From Streptomyces sp. F63 (GTDB taxonomy: Bacteria; Actinomycetota; Actinomycetes; Streptomycetales; Streptomycetaceae): a DNA stretch of 64,000 bases. Shown piece by piece: positions 25,948-35,252 of this stretch. Both the position numbers and the translations under genes were made by a program. The stretch covers positions 1 through 64,000 of the forward strand of contig NZ_JAGPXX010000003.1 in the NCBI RefSeq assembly GCF_018070345.1, read 5' to 3'. The notes beneath the pieces are model-generated. The model searched no databases. It saw only the letters and a program-made list of their open reading frames with translations, and had not been told where the DNA came from. Every line of letters begins with the position of its first letter. Position 1 is the stretch's first letter.

Positions 25948-28900
25948 TCACGTACGGCTCTCCGGGGTGCCGTTCGTCGACCACTCGTTGGCGAAGTGCT
26001 CCATCTGCTTCAGGACCAGGTTGATGGCCTCGGCCTCCTGGTCCGGCGGGTAGTTGCGACGGGCCAGGAGGCGCTTGATGGCGCTGCGCAGGCGGGCGCG
26101 CACCGGCTCGCGGGCGATCCAGTCCGGCTTGAGCTTGCTGCGGACCTCCGCGACCAGCTCGCGCGCGATGCCGGCCAGCACCTCGTCGCCCATCACCGAG
26201 CGCGCCGTGCCGTGGTCGGCCACCGCGTCGTAGAAGGCCAGCTCGCGCCAGTCCAGCGGAGGGCTGAACTTCTCGCCGCGGCGGGCGTCGTCCATGACCT
26301 CCTTCGCCATCTCGACCAGCTTGGCGATCAGCTCCGCGCTCGTGTACTGCTGCCGCATGTACCGGGCCATCAGGTCCTGCAGCCGCTCGGAGAACGTCGT
26401 GCGGCGGACGATGTTGTGCCGCGTCACCTCGCGCATCTTCCGCTCGATGAGCCGCCGCAACGCCTCCGCCGCCAGGTGCGGGGTCTCGCTGTTCTGGAGC
26501 TGCGCCACGAGGGCGTCGTTCAGGTGCGTGAGGTCGGCGGTCTCCAGCCCGGCCTCGGCGAACAGGTCCGTCACACCGCCCGTCTCGACGACCGATGAGG
26601 TCAGCTGCGCGAGGTAGAGCTCGACGTCCCGGGCGACGGGCAGGCCGCGCGCCTCGCGGTCCATCGCGTCGTACTTCGCCATGTAGGCGCGCACCTCGAC
26701 GAAGAACTGGATGTCCCGCCGCCACGCCGGGTGATCCGGGAAGCGCTCGCCGATGTTCTTCGCGCTGGCCGACAGCGCGTAGAAGCGCTCCAGCCGGTGT
26801 GCGTGCTCCCGGAAGCGCCGGCCGAGGGTCTGGCGGGGATCGTCGAGCTTCTCCGGGTCGTTGCCCGCCGTGCGCGGGTCCCGCAGGTAGTTGGCCGCTC
26901 GCATCGCCGCGTCGATGAACGCCGTCTTGGACGGCGTGGCCAGCCTGGTCCGCCAGTCGAAGCCGCGCAGGATGTCGGTGAGCACGTCGTACTCGTTGCG
27001 CAGCTCGTCCAGCGCCCGGTCGAGGTCCTGCCCGAGCGTGCGGTCCTGCCGGTCGGCCTCGGTGTACTCGGCGATCGCCCGCTGGAGGTTCTCGGTCAGC
27101 GGGGCGTAGCCGACGAGGAGGCCGTCCTCCTTGGCGCGGAAGCGGCGGTTGACGCGGGCCAGGGCCTGCATCAGGTTGGCGCCCTTGAGCGGCCGGTCCA
27201 GGTACATGGTGTGGACCGGAGGGGCGTCGAAGCCGGTCAGCAGCATGTTGTTGACGATGAGCAGCTCCAGCTCGTCGTCGGGGTCCTTCGCCCGGTTGAT
27301 GACCGTCTTGCGCTGGCCGTCACGCAGGGCGTGGGCGAGCAGGTGCTCCGCGTCCTTGCGCGAGTTCGAGGAGAAGACGATCTTCATGGCGCCCTTGTCG
27401 ACCTCGTCGCTGTGCCACTCGGGCCGCAGCTCGCGCAGCGCGTCGTAGACGCGGACGCAGATCTCGCGGGTCGCGCACACGACCATCGCCTTGCCGGAAG
27501 CGCCGCCCGCCTCGGAGACGCCGACGAACGGCTGCATCCGCTCGCGCCGCTCCTCCCAGTGGGTCACGAGGTCCTCGGCGAGATCCCGTATGCGGGCGGG
27601 CGCGCCGTACATCGCGTTCATCGTGGCCACGGCCTGCTCGACGCGGCGGCGCTCGGTGTCGTCGAGACCGTCGGTGATGCGGTCGGCCTCCTCGTCGATC
27701 GTCGTCGGATCGACGTCCTCGTCCAGGACGAGCTGGATGACGCGGCTCTCGTGGAAGACCTTGACCGTCGCGCCGTCGTCGGCGGCGCGCTTGAGGTCGT
27801 AGACATCGATGTAGCCGTTGTTGTCGCCCTTGTCGCCGAACACCTCGCGGGTGTTGCGGTCGGCCTGGGAGAGCGGGGTGCCGGTGAAGGCGAGGAGCGT
27901 GGCGTGCGGGAGCGCGTCGCGCAGGTGGCGGGCGTAGCCGTCGAGGGAGTCGTAGTGGCTGCGGTGAGCCTCGTCGACGACGACCACGATGTTGCGGCGG
28001 TCCGACAGCAGCGGGTGGTCCGCGCCCGACTCCTTCTCCTCCTTGGTGCGCCCGAACTTCTGGAGCGTGGTGAAGAGGATGCCGCCGACACGCTTGGCGG
28101 CCAGTTCCTCGCGCAGCTGGGCCCGGGTGAGGACCTGCTTCGGCGCCTCCGGGAGGATCTCGCTCTCCAGGAAGGTCGAGTACAGCTGGTCGTCGAGGTC
28201 CGTGCGGTCGGTGATGACGACGACGGTCGGGTTCAGCAGCGCCGGGTCCTTCATCACCATGGTCGTGGTGAGGACCATCTCCTCGGACTTGCCCGAGCCC
28301 TGCGTGTGCCAGACGACGCCGGCCTTCCCGTCGCTCGCCGAGGCCGTGCGGACGGCCTCGGCCGCCCGGGTCACCGCGTGGAACTGGTGTGGCTTGGCGA
28401 TGCGCTTCATCCGCTTCGACGGCACGAAGTTGATGAAGGACCGGAGAAGGGTGAGGAAGCGCGGCTGGGTGAACAGGCCGTGCAGGGCGAGGTTCTGGCC
28501 CGACTCCCATATCCCCTCGGACTCGAGCGGGTCGACGCGGTTACCGAACTCGTCGGTGTTCCACGGCGCGAAGTGCTCGTACGGGGTGAAGGGCGTGCCG
28601 TACTTCGCGGTGACCCCGTCGGAGAGCAGGACCACCGCGTTGTAGCGGAAGGCGGTGGGGAACTCGTTGGCGTAGCGCGTGATCTGCGAGTGGGCCGTCT
28701 GGAGCGTGGCGTCCTCATCGCCGGCGCGCTTCAGCTCCAGCACGGCGAGCGGCAGGCCGTTGACGTAGAGGACGACGTCGAAGCGGCGGTTGCGCTCGCC
28801 ATCGATGACGGTGACCTGGTTGAGGGCGCGGTAGACGTTCGCGTCCGGGTCGTCCAGGTCGACGAGGCGGATGGTCGGGTTGTGCTCGGCGCCGAAGCCG

Positions 28901-29235
28901 TCGGTGTACGTGACGGAGCGGATGCCGGTCGTCAGGTGGCCGTGGGCGGCGCGGTTCTCCTCGTACGTGTCCTGCGAGCCCGGCGTCGCGGCGACGGCGA
29001 CGGCGTCGCGGACGGCGTCCGGGGGCAGACCGGGGTTGAGCCGCTCGACCGCCTCGCGGAGGTCGGGGTAGAGGATCAGGTCGTCCCACGACTTCCGGTG
29101 GTCGGAGCCGGGGGCGAACTCGTTCCCGGGCGCGGGCAGCCAGTCCAGCTCGGCCAGCTCGTCGAGCGCGAGCAGCTCCCAGTCTGACTCGAAGGGGCGG
29201 TGGCGCTCTCCGTTGCCGTCGGGGCGCTGCGTCAT
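25948..29235 (-). CDS. hsdR: Type I restriction enzyme, R subunit
   Basis: A 1095-aa HsdR. The N-terminal nuclease domain has D153 and the E167-L-K169 motif (RFDVVLYVNGLPLAVLELKR). It is followed by the SF2 translocase with Walker A WHTQGSGKS (309-317), DEAH (421-424) and LLAFTGTPL. The C-terminal helical region contacts the methylase core. The motor pumps DNA after recognition of unmethylated sites and cuts at a distance. The start overlaps the hsdS stop (ATGA at 29235). It is last of four leftward genes and of usual size, and it appears intact. Confidence 0.95.
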   Translation of the reverse strand: MTQRPDGNGERHRPFESDWELLALDELAELDWLPAPGNEFAPGSDHRKSWDDLILYPDLREAVERLNPGLPPDAVRDAVAVAATPGSQDTYEENRAAHGHLTTGIRSVTYTDGFGAEHNPTIRLVDLDDPDANVYRALNQVTVIDGERNRRFDVVLYVNGLPLAVLELKRAGDEDATLQTAHSQITRYANEFPTAFRYNAVVLLSDGVTAKYGTPFTPYEHFAPWNTDEFGNRVDPLESEGIWESGQNLALHGLFTQPRFLTLLRSFINFVPSKRMKRIAKPHQFHAVTRAAEAVRTASASDGKAGVVWHTQGSGKSEEMVLTTTMVMKDPALLNPTVVVITDRTDLDDQLYSTFLESEILPEAPKQVLTRAQLREELAAKRVGGILFTTLQKFGRTKEEKESGADHPLLSDRRNIVVVVDEAHRSHYDSLDGYARHLRDALPHATLLAFTGTPLSQADRNTREVFGDKGDNNGYIDVYDLKRAADDGATVKVFHESRVIQLVLDEDVDPTTIDEEADRITDGLDDTERRRVEQAVATMNAMYGAPARIRDLAEDLVTHWEERRERMQPFVGVSEAGGASGKAMVVCATREICVRVYDALRELRPEWHSDEVDKGAMKIVFSSNSRKDAEHLLAHALRDGQRKTVINRAKDPDDELELLIVNNMLLTGFDAPPVHTMYLDRPLKGANLMQALARVNRRFRAKEDGLLVGYAPLTENLQRAIAEYTEADRQDRTLGQDLDRALDELRNEYDVLTDILRGFDWRTRLATPSKTAFIDAAMRAANYLRDPRTAGNDPEKLDDPRQTLGRRFREHAHRLERFYALSASAKNIGERFPDHPAWRRDIQFFVEVRAYMAKYDAMDREARGLPVARDVELYLAQLTSSVVETGGVTDLFAEAGLETADLTHLNDALVAQLQNSETPHLAAEALRRLIERKMREVTRHNIVRRTTFSERLQDLMARYMRQQYTSAELIAKLVEMAKEVMDDARRGEKFSPPLDWRELAFYDAVADHGTARSVMGDEVLAGIARELVAEVRSKLKPDWIAREPVRARLRSAIKRLLARRNYPPDQEAEAINLVLKQMEHFANEWSTNGTPESRT

Positions 29236-30395
29236 ACGTGATCCTCGACAATCTTCTCGGCGTCTCTGACGCGGAGCCGGCCGGACATGAGCTGGGGGAG
29301 GAGGGTGTCGCGGAGGGCGGCGAGGGCGCGGGATTCTTCTGTGGCCTGACGGAGACAATCATCAAGCGCTTTGAGTTGCGACTCGAGCTCATCGATTCGC
29401 TGTTCACTTGGCCAGCTCAACTTTAGCTGTGAGAATTGCTTCTTGTTGATCGATCCAAATACTGTTCCATTGGTCTCGTATGGCCGCCACACGGAATTGT
29501 CGGATGACAGTGCATGTAGGAGCACATGCGGGTACTTTTCGGATCGCACCGCTGCGAGACCGCGGCCGATTCCGCAATCTTCCGTAGCCACATTGATCTC
29601 ACCGACAGGGGCTCGAACGCTGACAAGTACATCATTCGCATGTGCGTATCGCGTGACTGCGGTACACCACACTCGATGTCTCGGATGGCGCATTCCAAAG
29701 TCTCTGGTGCCTTGGTAGAACGGTAGCCCATACTCGCTTTCGTTGTACGTTTCCCCAGGAGGTGATTGCCCCATCGTAATGCTGGCGACATCGGTGATCA
29801 GGTAAGGAGAGCGCTCGCTGCACCCTTGGAAAAGGGCGGCGGCTAGCTTATCTGCCGTGAATGCGATGCGCTCATTGATGGCGATCTTGTCGTCCATCGC
29901 TCCGATTGTTGCCGCCACGGCTGCCTGGTACGCCATGGGGGGCAAAGGAGGTAGGGGCAGTTCTCGGATTTCCTTGACGTTCAGGTGGGGAACCGTTGAC
30001 CCGGCGGCTTTGGAAGCCATGTCTTCCTGGACAGCAGGAGAGAGCAAAAGGTAATGGAGGTACCGAGGGTCGACTCGAGTGATCTCGGGCCGCAGGAGCA
30101 CCGTTCGCTGCCCGAGGCAGATTTTCTGACCGTTCGCCACTCGGCCCACCTGACCGACAGGTGCCTCGCGGGCAAGGATCAGATCGTCGTCACGCGGGAC
30201 TGCCCGAGCCGTCCAGCGTAGGTATGTTTCCTTGTCGATTCTCTTTGCCGCGTCCAAAAGGATTCGCCCGTTCCGGATGTGCGGCGTTCCGACGGAATAG
30301 CCGTACTCGGCGCCCGGAATGGCTTCGGGTGCCGTTTTGTGCTCGCAGTCGACGATCGCAGTGCACACGTCATCCAGCCTCGTAGCCTCAGACAT
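29232..30395 (-). CDS. hsdS: Type I restriction-modification specificity subunit
   Basis: A 387-aa HsdS with the two-fold layout: target recognition domain 1 (about 1-125), a helical spacer (about 135-190, including MDDKIAINERIAFTADKLAA), recognition domain 2 (195-325) and a C-terminal helix (ESQLKALDDCLRQATEESRAL). The protein sets the bipartite DNA target of the complex. The second recognition domain (about 29420-29800) is visibly poorer in GC than its neighbours, a common sign of domain exchange. The start overlaps hsdM by 8 bp and the stop overlaps the hsdR start. Confidence 0.92.
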   Translation of the reverse strand: MSEATRLDDVCTAIVDCEHKTAPEAIPGAEYGYSVGTPHIRNGRILLDAAKRIDKETYLRWTARAVPRDDDLILAREAPVGQVGRVANGQKICLGQRTVLLRPEITRVDPRYLHYLLLSPAVQEDMASKAAGSTVPHLNVKEIRELPLPPLPPMAYQAAVAATIGAMDDKIAINERIAFTADKLAAALFQGCSERSPYLITDVASITMGQSPPGETYNESEYGLPFYQGTRDFGMRHPRHRVWCTAVTRYAHANDVLVSVRAPVGEINVATEDCGIGRGLAAVRSEKYPHVLLHALSSDNSVWRPYETNGTVFGSINKKQFSQLKLSWPSEQRIDELESQLKALDDCLRQATEESRALAALRDTLLPQLMSGRLRVRDAEKIVEDHV

Positions 30396-32010
30396 CAAGT
30401 CCCCCCAGCCGCCGCCGCACCGTCTTTTCCAGTTCCGCCGATTTCCCGAAGAGGCCAAAGAGCTCTTTTGTCAGCGCCCCGATGCGCTCGGCGACGGCAT
30501 CCATGCTCTCCTCCTCGACGGCAATGCCGCCGACATACCGCCCAGGCGTCAGCACGTACCCGTGCTCGCGGATGGTCTCCAGGTCCGCCGAGAAGCAGAA
30601 CCCGGGCTCATCCGCATACGTCAGACCCTCCTCACGCGCCGACGCAGTCCCCCGCCACGCGTGATAGGTCCCGGCGATCTTCGAGAGGTCGGCGTCCGTC
30701 AGGATGCGCTCGGTCCGGTCGGCCATCTCGCCCATGTTTCGGGCGTCGATGAAAAGGATCTCGCCGCGCCGGTCCTCCAGTTGCTTCGCGCCCTGCGGGG
30801 TCTTGTCCTTGGCCAGGAACCACAGGCAGGCCGGAATCTGGGTCGTGCGGAAGAGTTGGGAAGGCAGGGCCACCATGCAGGCCACCAGGTCCGCTTCCAC
30901 CATCGCCTGGCGGATCTCGCCCTCGCCGCTCGACTGGGAACTCATCGAGCCGTTGGCCAGGACGATGCCGGCCGTTCCCCGCTCGCCCAGCTTGGAGATC
31001 ATGTGCTGGAGCCAGGCGTAGTTGGCGTTGTTCTTCGGCGGGACTCCGAACTTCCACCGAGCGTCGCCCTCGTCCCGCGCCCAGTCCTTGATGTTGAAGG
31101 GCGGGTTGGCCATCACGAAGTCGGCCTTGAGGTCCGCGTGCTTGTCCTCGGCGAAGGTGTCGCCCCAGCGGGGAGCGAGGTTGCCGTCGATGCCGTGGAT
31201 GGCGAGGTTCATCTTGGCCAGACGCCAGGTGCGCTCGTTGAGCTCCTGGCCGTACACGGCGATGTCGGCCTTGTGGCCGCGGCCCCGGTGCGCCTCGATG
31301 AACTTGCTCGCCTGGACGAACATGCCGCCCGACCCGCACGCCGGGTCGTACACCCGGCCCCCGTACGGCTCCAGGATCTCGACGATCAGCTGGACGACGG
31401 ACCGTGGCGTGTAGAACTCGCCGCCCCGCTTGCCCTCCGCTCGAGCGAAGTTGCCGAGGAAGTACTCGTACACCTCGCCCAGCACATCCTGCGCGGGCTT
31501 GTCCTCGGTGCCGCCGAAGCGAGCGTCGCTGATGAGGTCCACGAGCTCGGCCAGGCGCTTCTGGTCGACGTTGTCGCGGTTGAAGATCTTCGGCAGGACG
31601 CCCTTCAGCGAGGCGTTCTCCGCCATGACCGCGTCCATTGCCTCGTCGAGGAGCTTGCCGACGCCCTGGCTCTTGGCATTGGCGGCGATCCACGACCAGC
31701 GGGCGGTCTCCGGGACCCAGAAGACGTGGGCGCCGGTGTACTCGTCGCGGTCCTCCAGGAACTCGTCGAGGCGGTCCTCCGAGATGCCGTCCTCGGCGAG
31801 CTCCTTCGCCAGCTCGCTCCGACGCTCGTCGAAGGCGTCGGAAACGTACTTCAGGAAGATCAGGCCGAGGACGAACTCCTTGTACTGCGCGGCGTCGATG
31901 GAGCCGCGCAGCTTGTCCGCGGCCTTCCACAGGATCGCCTGGATCTCCTTGGCGGTGGAGGCGCTGAACAACTCCGCCTGTTCGGTGGCTTTCTTCACGG
32001 CGGTAGCCAT
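30388..32010 (-). CDS. hsdM: Type I restriction-modification methylase subunit (N6-adenine)
   Basis: A 540-aa HsdM. The N-terminal domain contains ILWKAADKLRGSIDAAQYKE. The methylase core has motif I DPACGSGG (222-229) and the catalytic NPPF (302-305). It methylates adenine within the site set by HsdS and protects host DNA. I preferred the ATG at 32010 (MATAVKKATEQAEL), which matches relatives. An ATG at 32031 overlapping the upstream stop is an alternative. The reading frame continues far upstream without a stop, which could mislead start prediction. Confidence 0.94.
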   Translation of the reverse strand: MATAVKKATEQAELFSASTAKEIQAILWKAADKLRGSIDAAQYKEFVLGLIFLKYVSDAFDERRSELAKELAEDGISEDRLDEFLEDRDEYTGAHVFWVPETARWSWIAANAKSQGVGKLLDEAMDAVMAENASLKGVLPKIFNRDNVDQKRLAELVDLISDARFGGTEDKPAQDVLGEVYEYFLGNFARAEGKRGGEFYTPRSVVQLIVEILEPYGGRVYDPACGSGGMFVQASKFIEAHRGRGHKADIAVYGQELNERTWRLAKMNLAIHGIDGNLAPRWGDTFAEDKHADLKADFVMANPPFNIKDWARDEGDARWKFGVPPKNNANYAWLQHMISKLGERGTAGIVLANGSMSSQSSGEGEIRQAMVEADLVACMVALPSQLFRTTQIPACLWFLAKDKTPQGAKQLEDRRGEILFIDARNMGEMADRTERILTDADLSKIAGTYHAWRGTASAREEGLTYADEPGFCFSADLETIREHGYVLTPGRYVGGIAVEEESMDAVAERIGALTKELFGLFGKSAELEKTVRRRLGGLDV

Positions 32011-32027
32011 TTGGCAGACCGTCTCCT

Positions 32028-34175
32028 TCATTCGTCGGTCGCGGAAAGGTTCCGCATGGTCAGCGTGCCGTCGGCGATGCCGGCGGCGGTGATGCGGGCC
32101 AGGTCGTCCAGGGCGGCGGACTGCTCCCGCAGCAGCGCCGCCCGGGTCTCGATCTCGGCGAGCACGGCGTCGTACCGCTCCGCCTCCTGCCGCCCCAGGT
32201 CCGGGATGCCCAGGTCCTCGATGCTGCGGGAGGCCCGTACGGCGCCGCTGGTCCGTGCGTGCTCGGCGGCCGCCGCCCGCAGCAGCGCCGCCAGCACCCG
32301 GGGCAGGACCGGCGGGTCGGCATTGGGGTGGACGCGCAGGATGCGGGCCGGGGCGGTGACGACCGACAGCCCTTCGGTGTCGATGAGGACGCCGAAGCGC
32401 GGGCTGGCGGTGACGACGATGTCGCCGGGCTCGGTGAACTGGGCGTGCTCGTACGCCGTGAGGAGTAAACCGCGGTCGATGCGGCGGCTGCCCAGCCGTA
32501 CGGTGCCGAGGATCTCGTCCGGGCCCAGCACCGGGTAGTGGCCCTCCGGCGTGAGGTGCTCGGGCGCTATGCGGTGGCCTGGCCGCCTGCGCACGCGGCG
32601 CTGTTCGAGGAGTCGGCGGACCGTGGTGCGCGGCACGGGCTGGTCCTCGGGGCGCAGCACCGCCTGGATGCGCAGTGCCGCACGCAGGTTGGCCCGCTGT
32701 GCACGGCCCTGTTCCTGAAGCTCGGCCAGGCGCCGCTCCAAATCGCTGATGCGGGCAGGGCGTTCGACGACCCCGCGGGTGTAACGGGCTTCGGTGGGCC
32801 GCTGATTCGGGGCGAAGGCGGTGCCCGGCCGGTCGTCGAGGTCCTTCGCGGGGACGATCACGGCATTGCGCGGTTCGTGCCGGCGGTCGCCGCGCCAGCC
32901 GGAGGAGCGCCAGATCGCCATGTCCTCCGCGAGCGCGTCGAGGACCGGCCGGGTCAGCGGCCGCGCGGAGATGTCGCCGAGGAGGACGAGGCCCTTTCGC
33001 TCCTCCTCCGCCGTACGGGCCAGGACCCATATCGCGGTGCGGTAGCCGGGACGGTAGGGAAGGACGCCGTCGGGGAGGCTGATCGACGCCTTGAGTAGCC
33101 CTGGCCGCAGGAAGGAGCGACGCAGCCGGTCGGCCTCGCCGTGCCGGGGGAGGGGCCCCGCGAGTACGTCGGCGGGGCCGAGGACGACGGCCGTGGACCC
33201 AGGGGCGAGATAGTCGGTGAGGGCCTGCACGCTCTCCAGGACGGCCTGCGCGCTGCGGGTCTCGGCGGCCTCGTAGGGGAGGACGCAGACCAGCAGGTCC
33301 GGGTATCCCCACTCGTCGACGGAGGCGGACAGGTCCTCGCCCCGCAGGACGTCGAGCTGGAACTCGTACACCCCGCGCACCAGCATCCGGCGGCGTACGA
33401 GCCGGACCCGCGCCGGGTCGGGGTCGGCGGCGAGGTAGGTGTGGCCGGAGCCCTCGGGGGCGCGGTCGTACAGGGCCGCGAGCAAGTCGCCGGAGCGGGC
33501 CCACGGGGTGGCGACGACGGATTCCCCGGCGAGGGCGTCGATGCCGGACAGGGCGGCGAGAGCCCGGATCACCGCCGGGGCGGGCTCGTCGGCGGCCAGG
33601 TCGTGGGAGCCGAGGCGGCGGCGGGCGTCCAGCACCCAGTCGAAGGCCTCGGCGGGGGTGTAGGCGGCCTCGGTCAGCTCGTCCGCGAGCGCCGCGAGCG
33701 CCGGGCCGGTGCGCGCCGGGTCGGGTATGGCGCGCAACTCGGCCAGGAGGAACTGGTCCTCGGAGTCCAGGCCGGCGGCCTTTGCCATCAGTACGGGCCA
33801 GTCCCGGCCGGAGACCGGGGCGTCGTACTGCTGGCGCAGGCAGAGCAGCGCGGTCAGAGCGGCCAGCAGGACGGAGGCGGACAGAGCGGGGGTGCGCCAG
33901 GCGGCGAGGGTGTGCAGGGCCAGTTCGGCACGGAGGTGGCGGGGGTCGGCGTTGCCGCGGCCCGTGGACGTCAGCCAGTCGACGACGGCGCGGGCGTCGA
34001 ACAGGGGGCGGCCGTCCTCGTGGGCTACGGGCGCGGGAAAGTCCGCGTGCCGGCGGCTCCACGTGGTGGGGACGGGGCGCTGGACCTGGGCGAGGGCGGC
34101 GATTTCGGCGTATGTGATCCGCCAGGCCGGCGTCTCGGGCACGATGGGCGAAGTCGCTTCGCGCGCAGTGCTCAC
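32028..34175 (-). CDS. Degenerate N6-DNA-methylase-like protein with HsdS-like C-terminus
   Basis: A 715-aa protein from the GTG at 34175, which has a GGGGGG-containing leader. Residues about 18-75 look like a small DNA-binding fold (ITYAEIAALAQVQRPVPTTW). The centre resembles an HsdM core, but motif I reads VATPWARSGDLL and the NPPF/Y position reads CVLPYEA, so methyl transfer is unlikely. The end (SVVTAPARILRVHP, then helices with AVLAEIETRAALLREQ) resembles an HsdS half. It is coupled to hsdM (ATGA). Such partners accompany some actinobacterial type I systems. It may read DNA or sense phage. Confidence 0.75.
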   Translation of the reverse strand: MSTAREATSPIVPETPAWRITYAEIAALAQVQRPVPTTWSRRHADFPAPVAHEDGRPLFDARAVVDWLTSTGRGNADPRHLRAELALHTLAAWRTPALSASVLLAALTALLCLRQQYDAPVSGRDWPVLMAKAAGLDSEDQFLLAELRAIPDPARTGPALAALADELTEAAYTPAEAFDWVLDARRRLGSHDLAADEPAPAVIRALAALSGIDALAGESVVATPWARSGDLLAALYDRAPEGSGHTYLAADPDPARVRLVRRRMLVRGVYEFQLDVLRGEDLSASVDEWGYPDLLVCVLPYEAAETRSAQAVLESVQALTDYLAPGSTAVVLGPADVLAGPLPRHGEADRLRRSFLRPGLLKASISLPDGVLPYRPGYRTAIWVLARTAEEERKGLVLLGDISARPLTRPVLDALAEDMAIWRSSGWRGDRRHEPRNAVIVPAKDLDDRPGTAFAPNQRPTEARYTRGVVERPARISDLERRLAELQEQGRAQRANLRAALRIQAVLRPEDQPVPRTTVRRLLEQRRVRRRPGHRIAPEHLTPEGHYPVLGPDEILGTVRLGSRRIDRGLLLTAYEHAQFTEPGDIVVTASPRFGVLIDTEGLSVVTAPARILRVHPNADPPVLPRVLAALLRAAAAEHARTSGAVRASRSIEDLGIPDLGRQEAERYDAVLAEIETRAALLREQSAALDDLARITAAGIADGTLTMRNLSATDE

Positions 34176-34292
34176 GGGCCCCGTCCCCCCTTTGAACCGG
34201 ACGTCTTGTCCTGCGGATCCCGGCCGGATCGCCGACTGCATCGCAGGTTCCAAAACCTTACAGCGGAGAGGGGAACGACTGTGGCGTACGCC

Positions 34293-34310
34293 TGATAACC
34301 GGGGTTATCA
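34293..34310. promoter_or_regulatory. Palindromic operator between the restriction operon and the rightward gene
   Basis: TGATAACC (34293-34300) and GGTTATCA (34303-34310) form a perfect 8-bp inverted repeat with a GG spacer. It lies 118 bp upstream of the methylase-like gene and 93 bp upstream of the gene at 34403. The same palindrome recurs at 36355-36374. Confidence 0.65.
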
Positions 34311-34402
34311 ATCCCTCCAACGCTTTTCCGGGCGCTCGGGAGCATCTTGAGGGGCCAGTTGCCACACCAGGAGCGCACCAAGCGCCGGCCCGGAGGTCCC
34401 AG

Positions 34403-35038
34403 ATGCCCAGCACGCCCTCGACACCGCCCACCCCGCAGCAGCCCCAGCCCCAGCCCTACGGGGCCGCCGGCCAGACCGCTTCCTGGGGCGCGGTGCCGCC
34501 GCAGGGACCGCACGCGTTCGTCCCGCAGCCGCCGCCGGGTGGCCAGAAGCCGTCGAGACGCAAGGCGTGGCTCACCCACGGCGCGACGGCCTTCGTCGCG
34601 CTGATCATCGGTGCCGCGGCCGGGGGCGGCGAGGAGTCCGGCGGCACGGAGGACTCCGCGCGGCCCGCCCCGGCCGTCACCGTCACCGAGACCGCCGGCG
34701 CGGCGGCACCGGAGCCGGCCGCGACCGTCACCGAGAAGGTCAAGGAGACGGTCACCGCCAAGCCGAAGCCGGCCAAGAAGTCCGGCCCGCCGACGAGTTT
34801 CGACGGAGACGGCCAGTACCTGGTGGGTGAGGACATCCAGGCGGGCACGTACAAGACCGCCGGCCCCGACGAGGACAGCGTCATCCCCAACTGCTACTGG
34901 GCCCGGCTCAAGAACGCCTCGGGGGAGTTCGGCGCGATCATCGCCAACGACAACCTCAAGGGGCAGGGCCGCGTGACCCTCAACAAGGGCGAGTACTTCG
35001 AGACCAACGGCTGCCAGAAATGGGAGAAAGCGGGCTGA
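34403..35038 (+). CDS. Membrane-anchored protein with Pro-rich N-terminus and extracellular domain
   Basis: A 211-aa protein. Residues 1-50 are Pro/Gln-rich, a single membrane segment follows (HGATAFVALIIGAAAGGG), then an Ala/Thr/Lys-rich linker and a C-terminal domain (about 130-211, from FDGDGQYLVGEDIQAGTY) with two cysteines. This small C-terminal domain is common in secreted Streptomyces proteins of unknown function. GGAGG at 34392 sets the ATG. A strong hairpin follows the stop. Its place between two defence operons may be incidental. Confidence 0.75.
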   Translation: MPSTPSTPPTPQQPQPQPYGAAGQTASWGAVPPQGPHAFVPQPPPGGQKPSRRKAWLTHGATAFVALIIGAAAGGGEESGGTEDSARPAPAVTVTETAGAAAPEPAATVTEKVKETVTAKPKPAKKSGPPTSFDGDGQYLVGEDIQAGTYKTAGPDEDSVIPNCYWARLKNASGEFGAIIANDNLKGQGRVTLNKGEYFETNGCQKWEKAG

Positions 35039-35069
35039 CGCCCCGGCCCGTATCCGTGTCCTGCCAGCC

Positions 35070-35107
35070 GGCGGGCGGTCCGCGGTGCTGCCGGCCGACC
35101 GCCCGCC
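35070..35107 (+). terminator. Hairpin terminator after the membrane protein gene
   Basis: GGCGGGCGGTC (35070-35080) and GACCGCCCGCC (35097-35107) form a perfect 11-bp stem 32 bp after the stop codon. There is no T-run, as is usual in Streptomyces. Confidence 0.65.
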
Positions 35108-35252
35108 GTGCCTCCCGTACGGCTCTCCGCCGCTGCGAAGGGGTGGGGAGACGCGGAGCGTGCACTGCCCGCCTGCCGGCGGCGCATCCTCGCCCTTCGT
35201 ACAGCCCTTGGGGCCGGCAACTCCGCCTCAGCCACACAGAGGAGCCATCACC

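Noticed and set aside
26731..29187. An 818-aa frame on the plus strand inside hsdR
   Set aside because: Its composition (Val/Gly/Asp/Leu/Arg runs) is that of an antisense frame, and hsdR has all expected motifs on the other strand.
30388..34062. A single 1224-aa methylase gene
   Set aside because: The frame upstream of 32010 is an Arg/Pro-rich shadow of the methylase-like gene. HsdM homology begins at MATAVKK.
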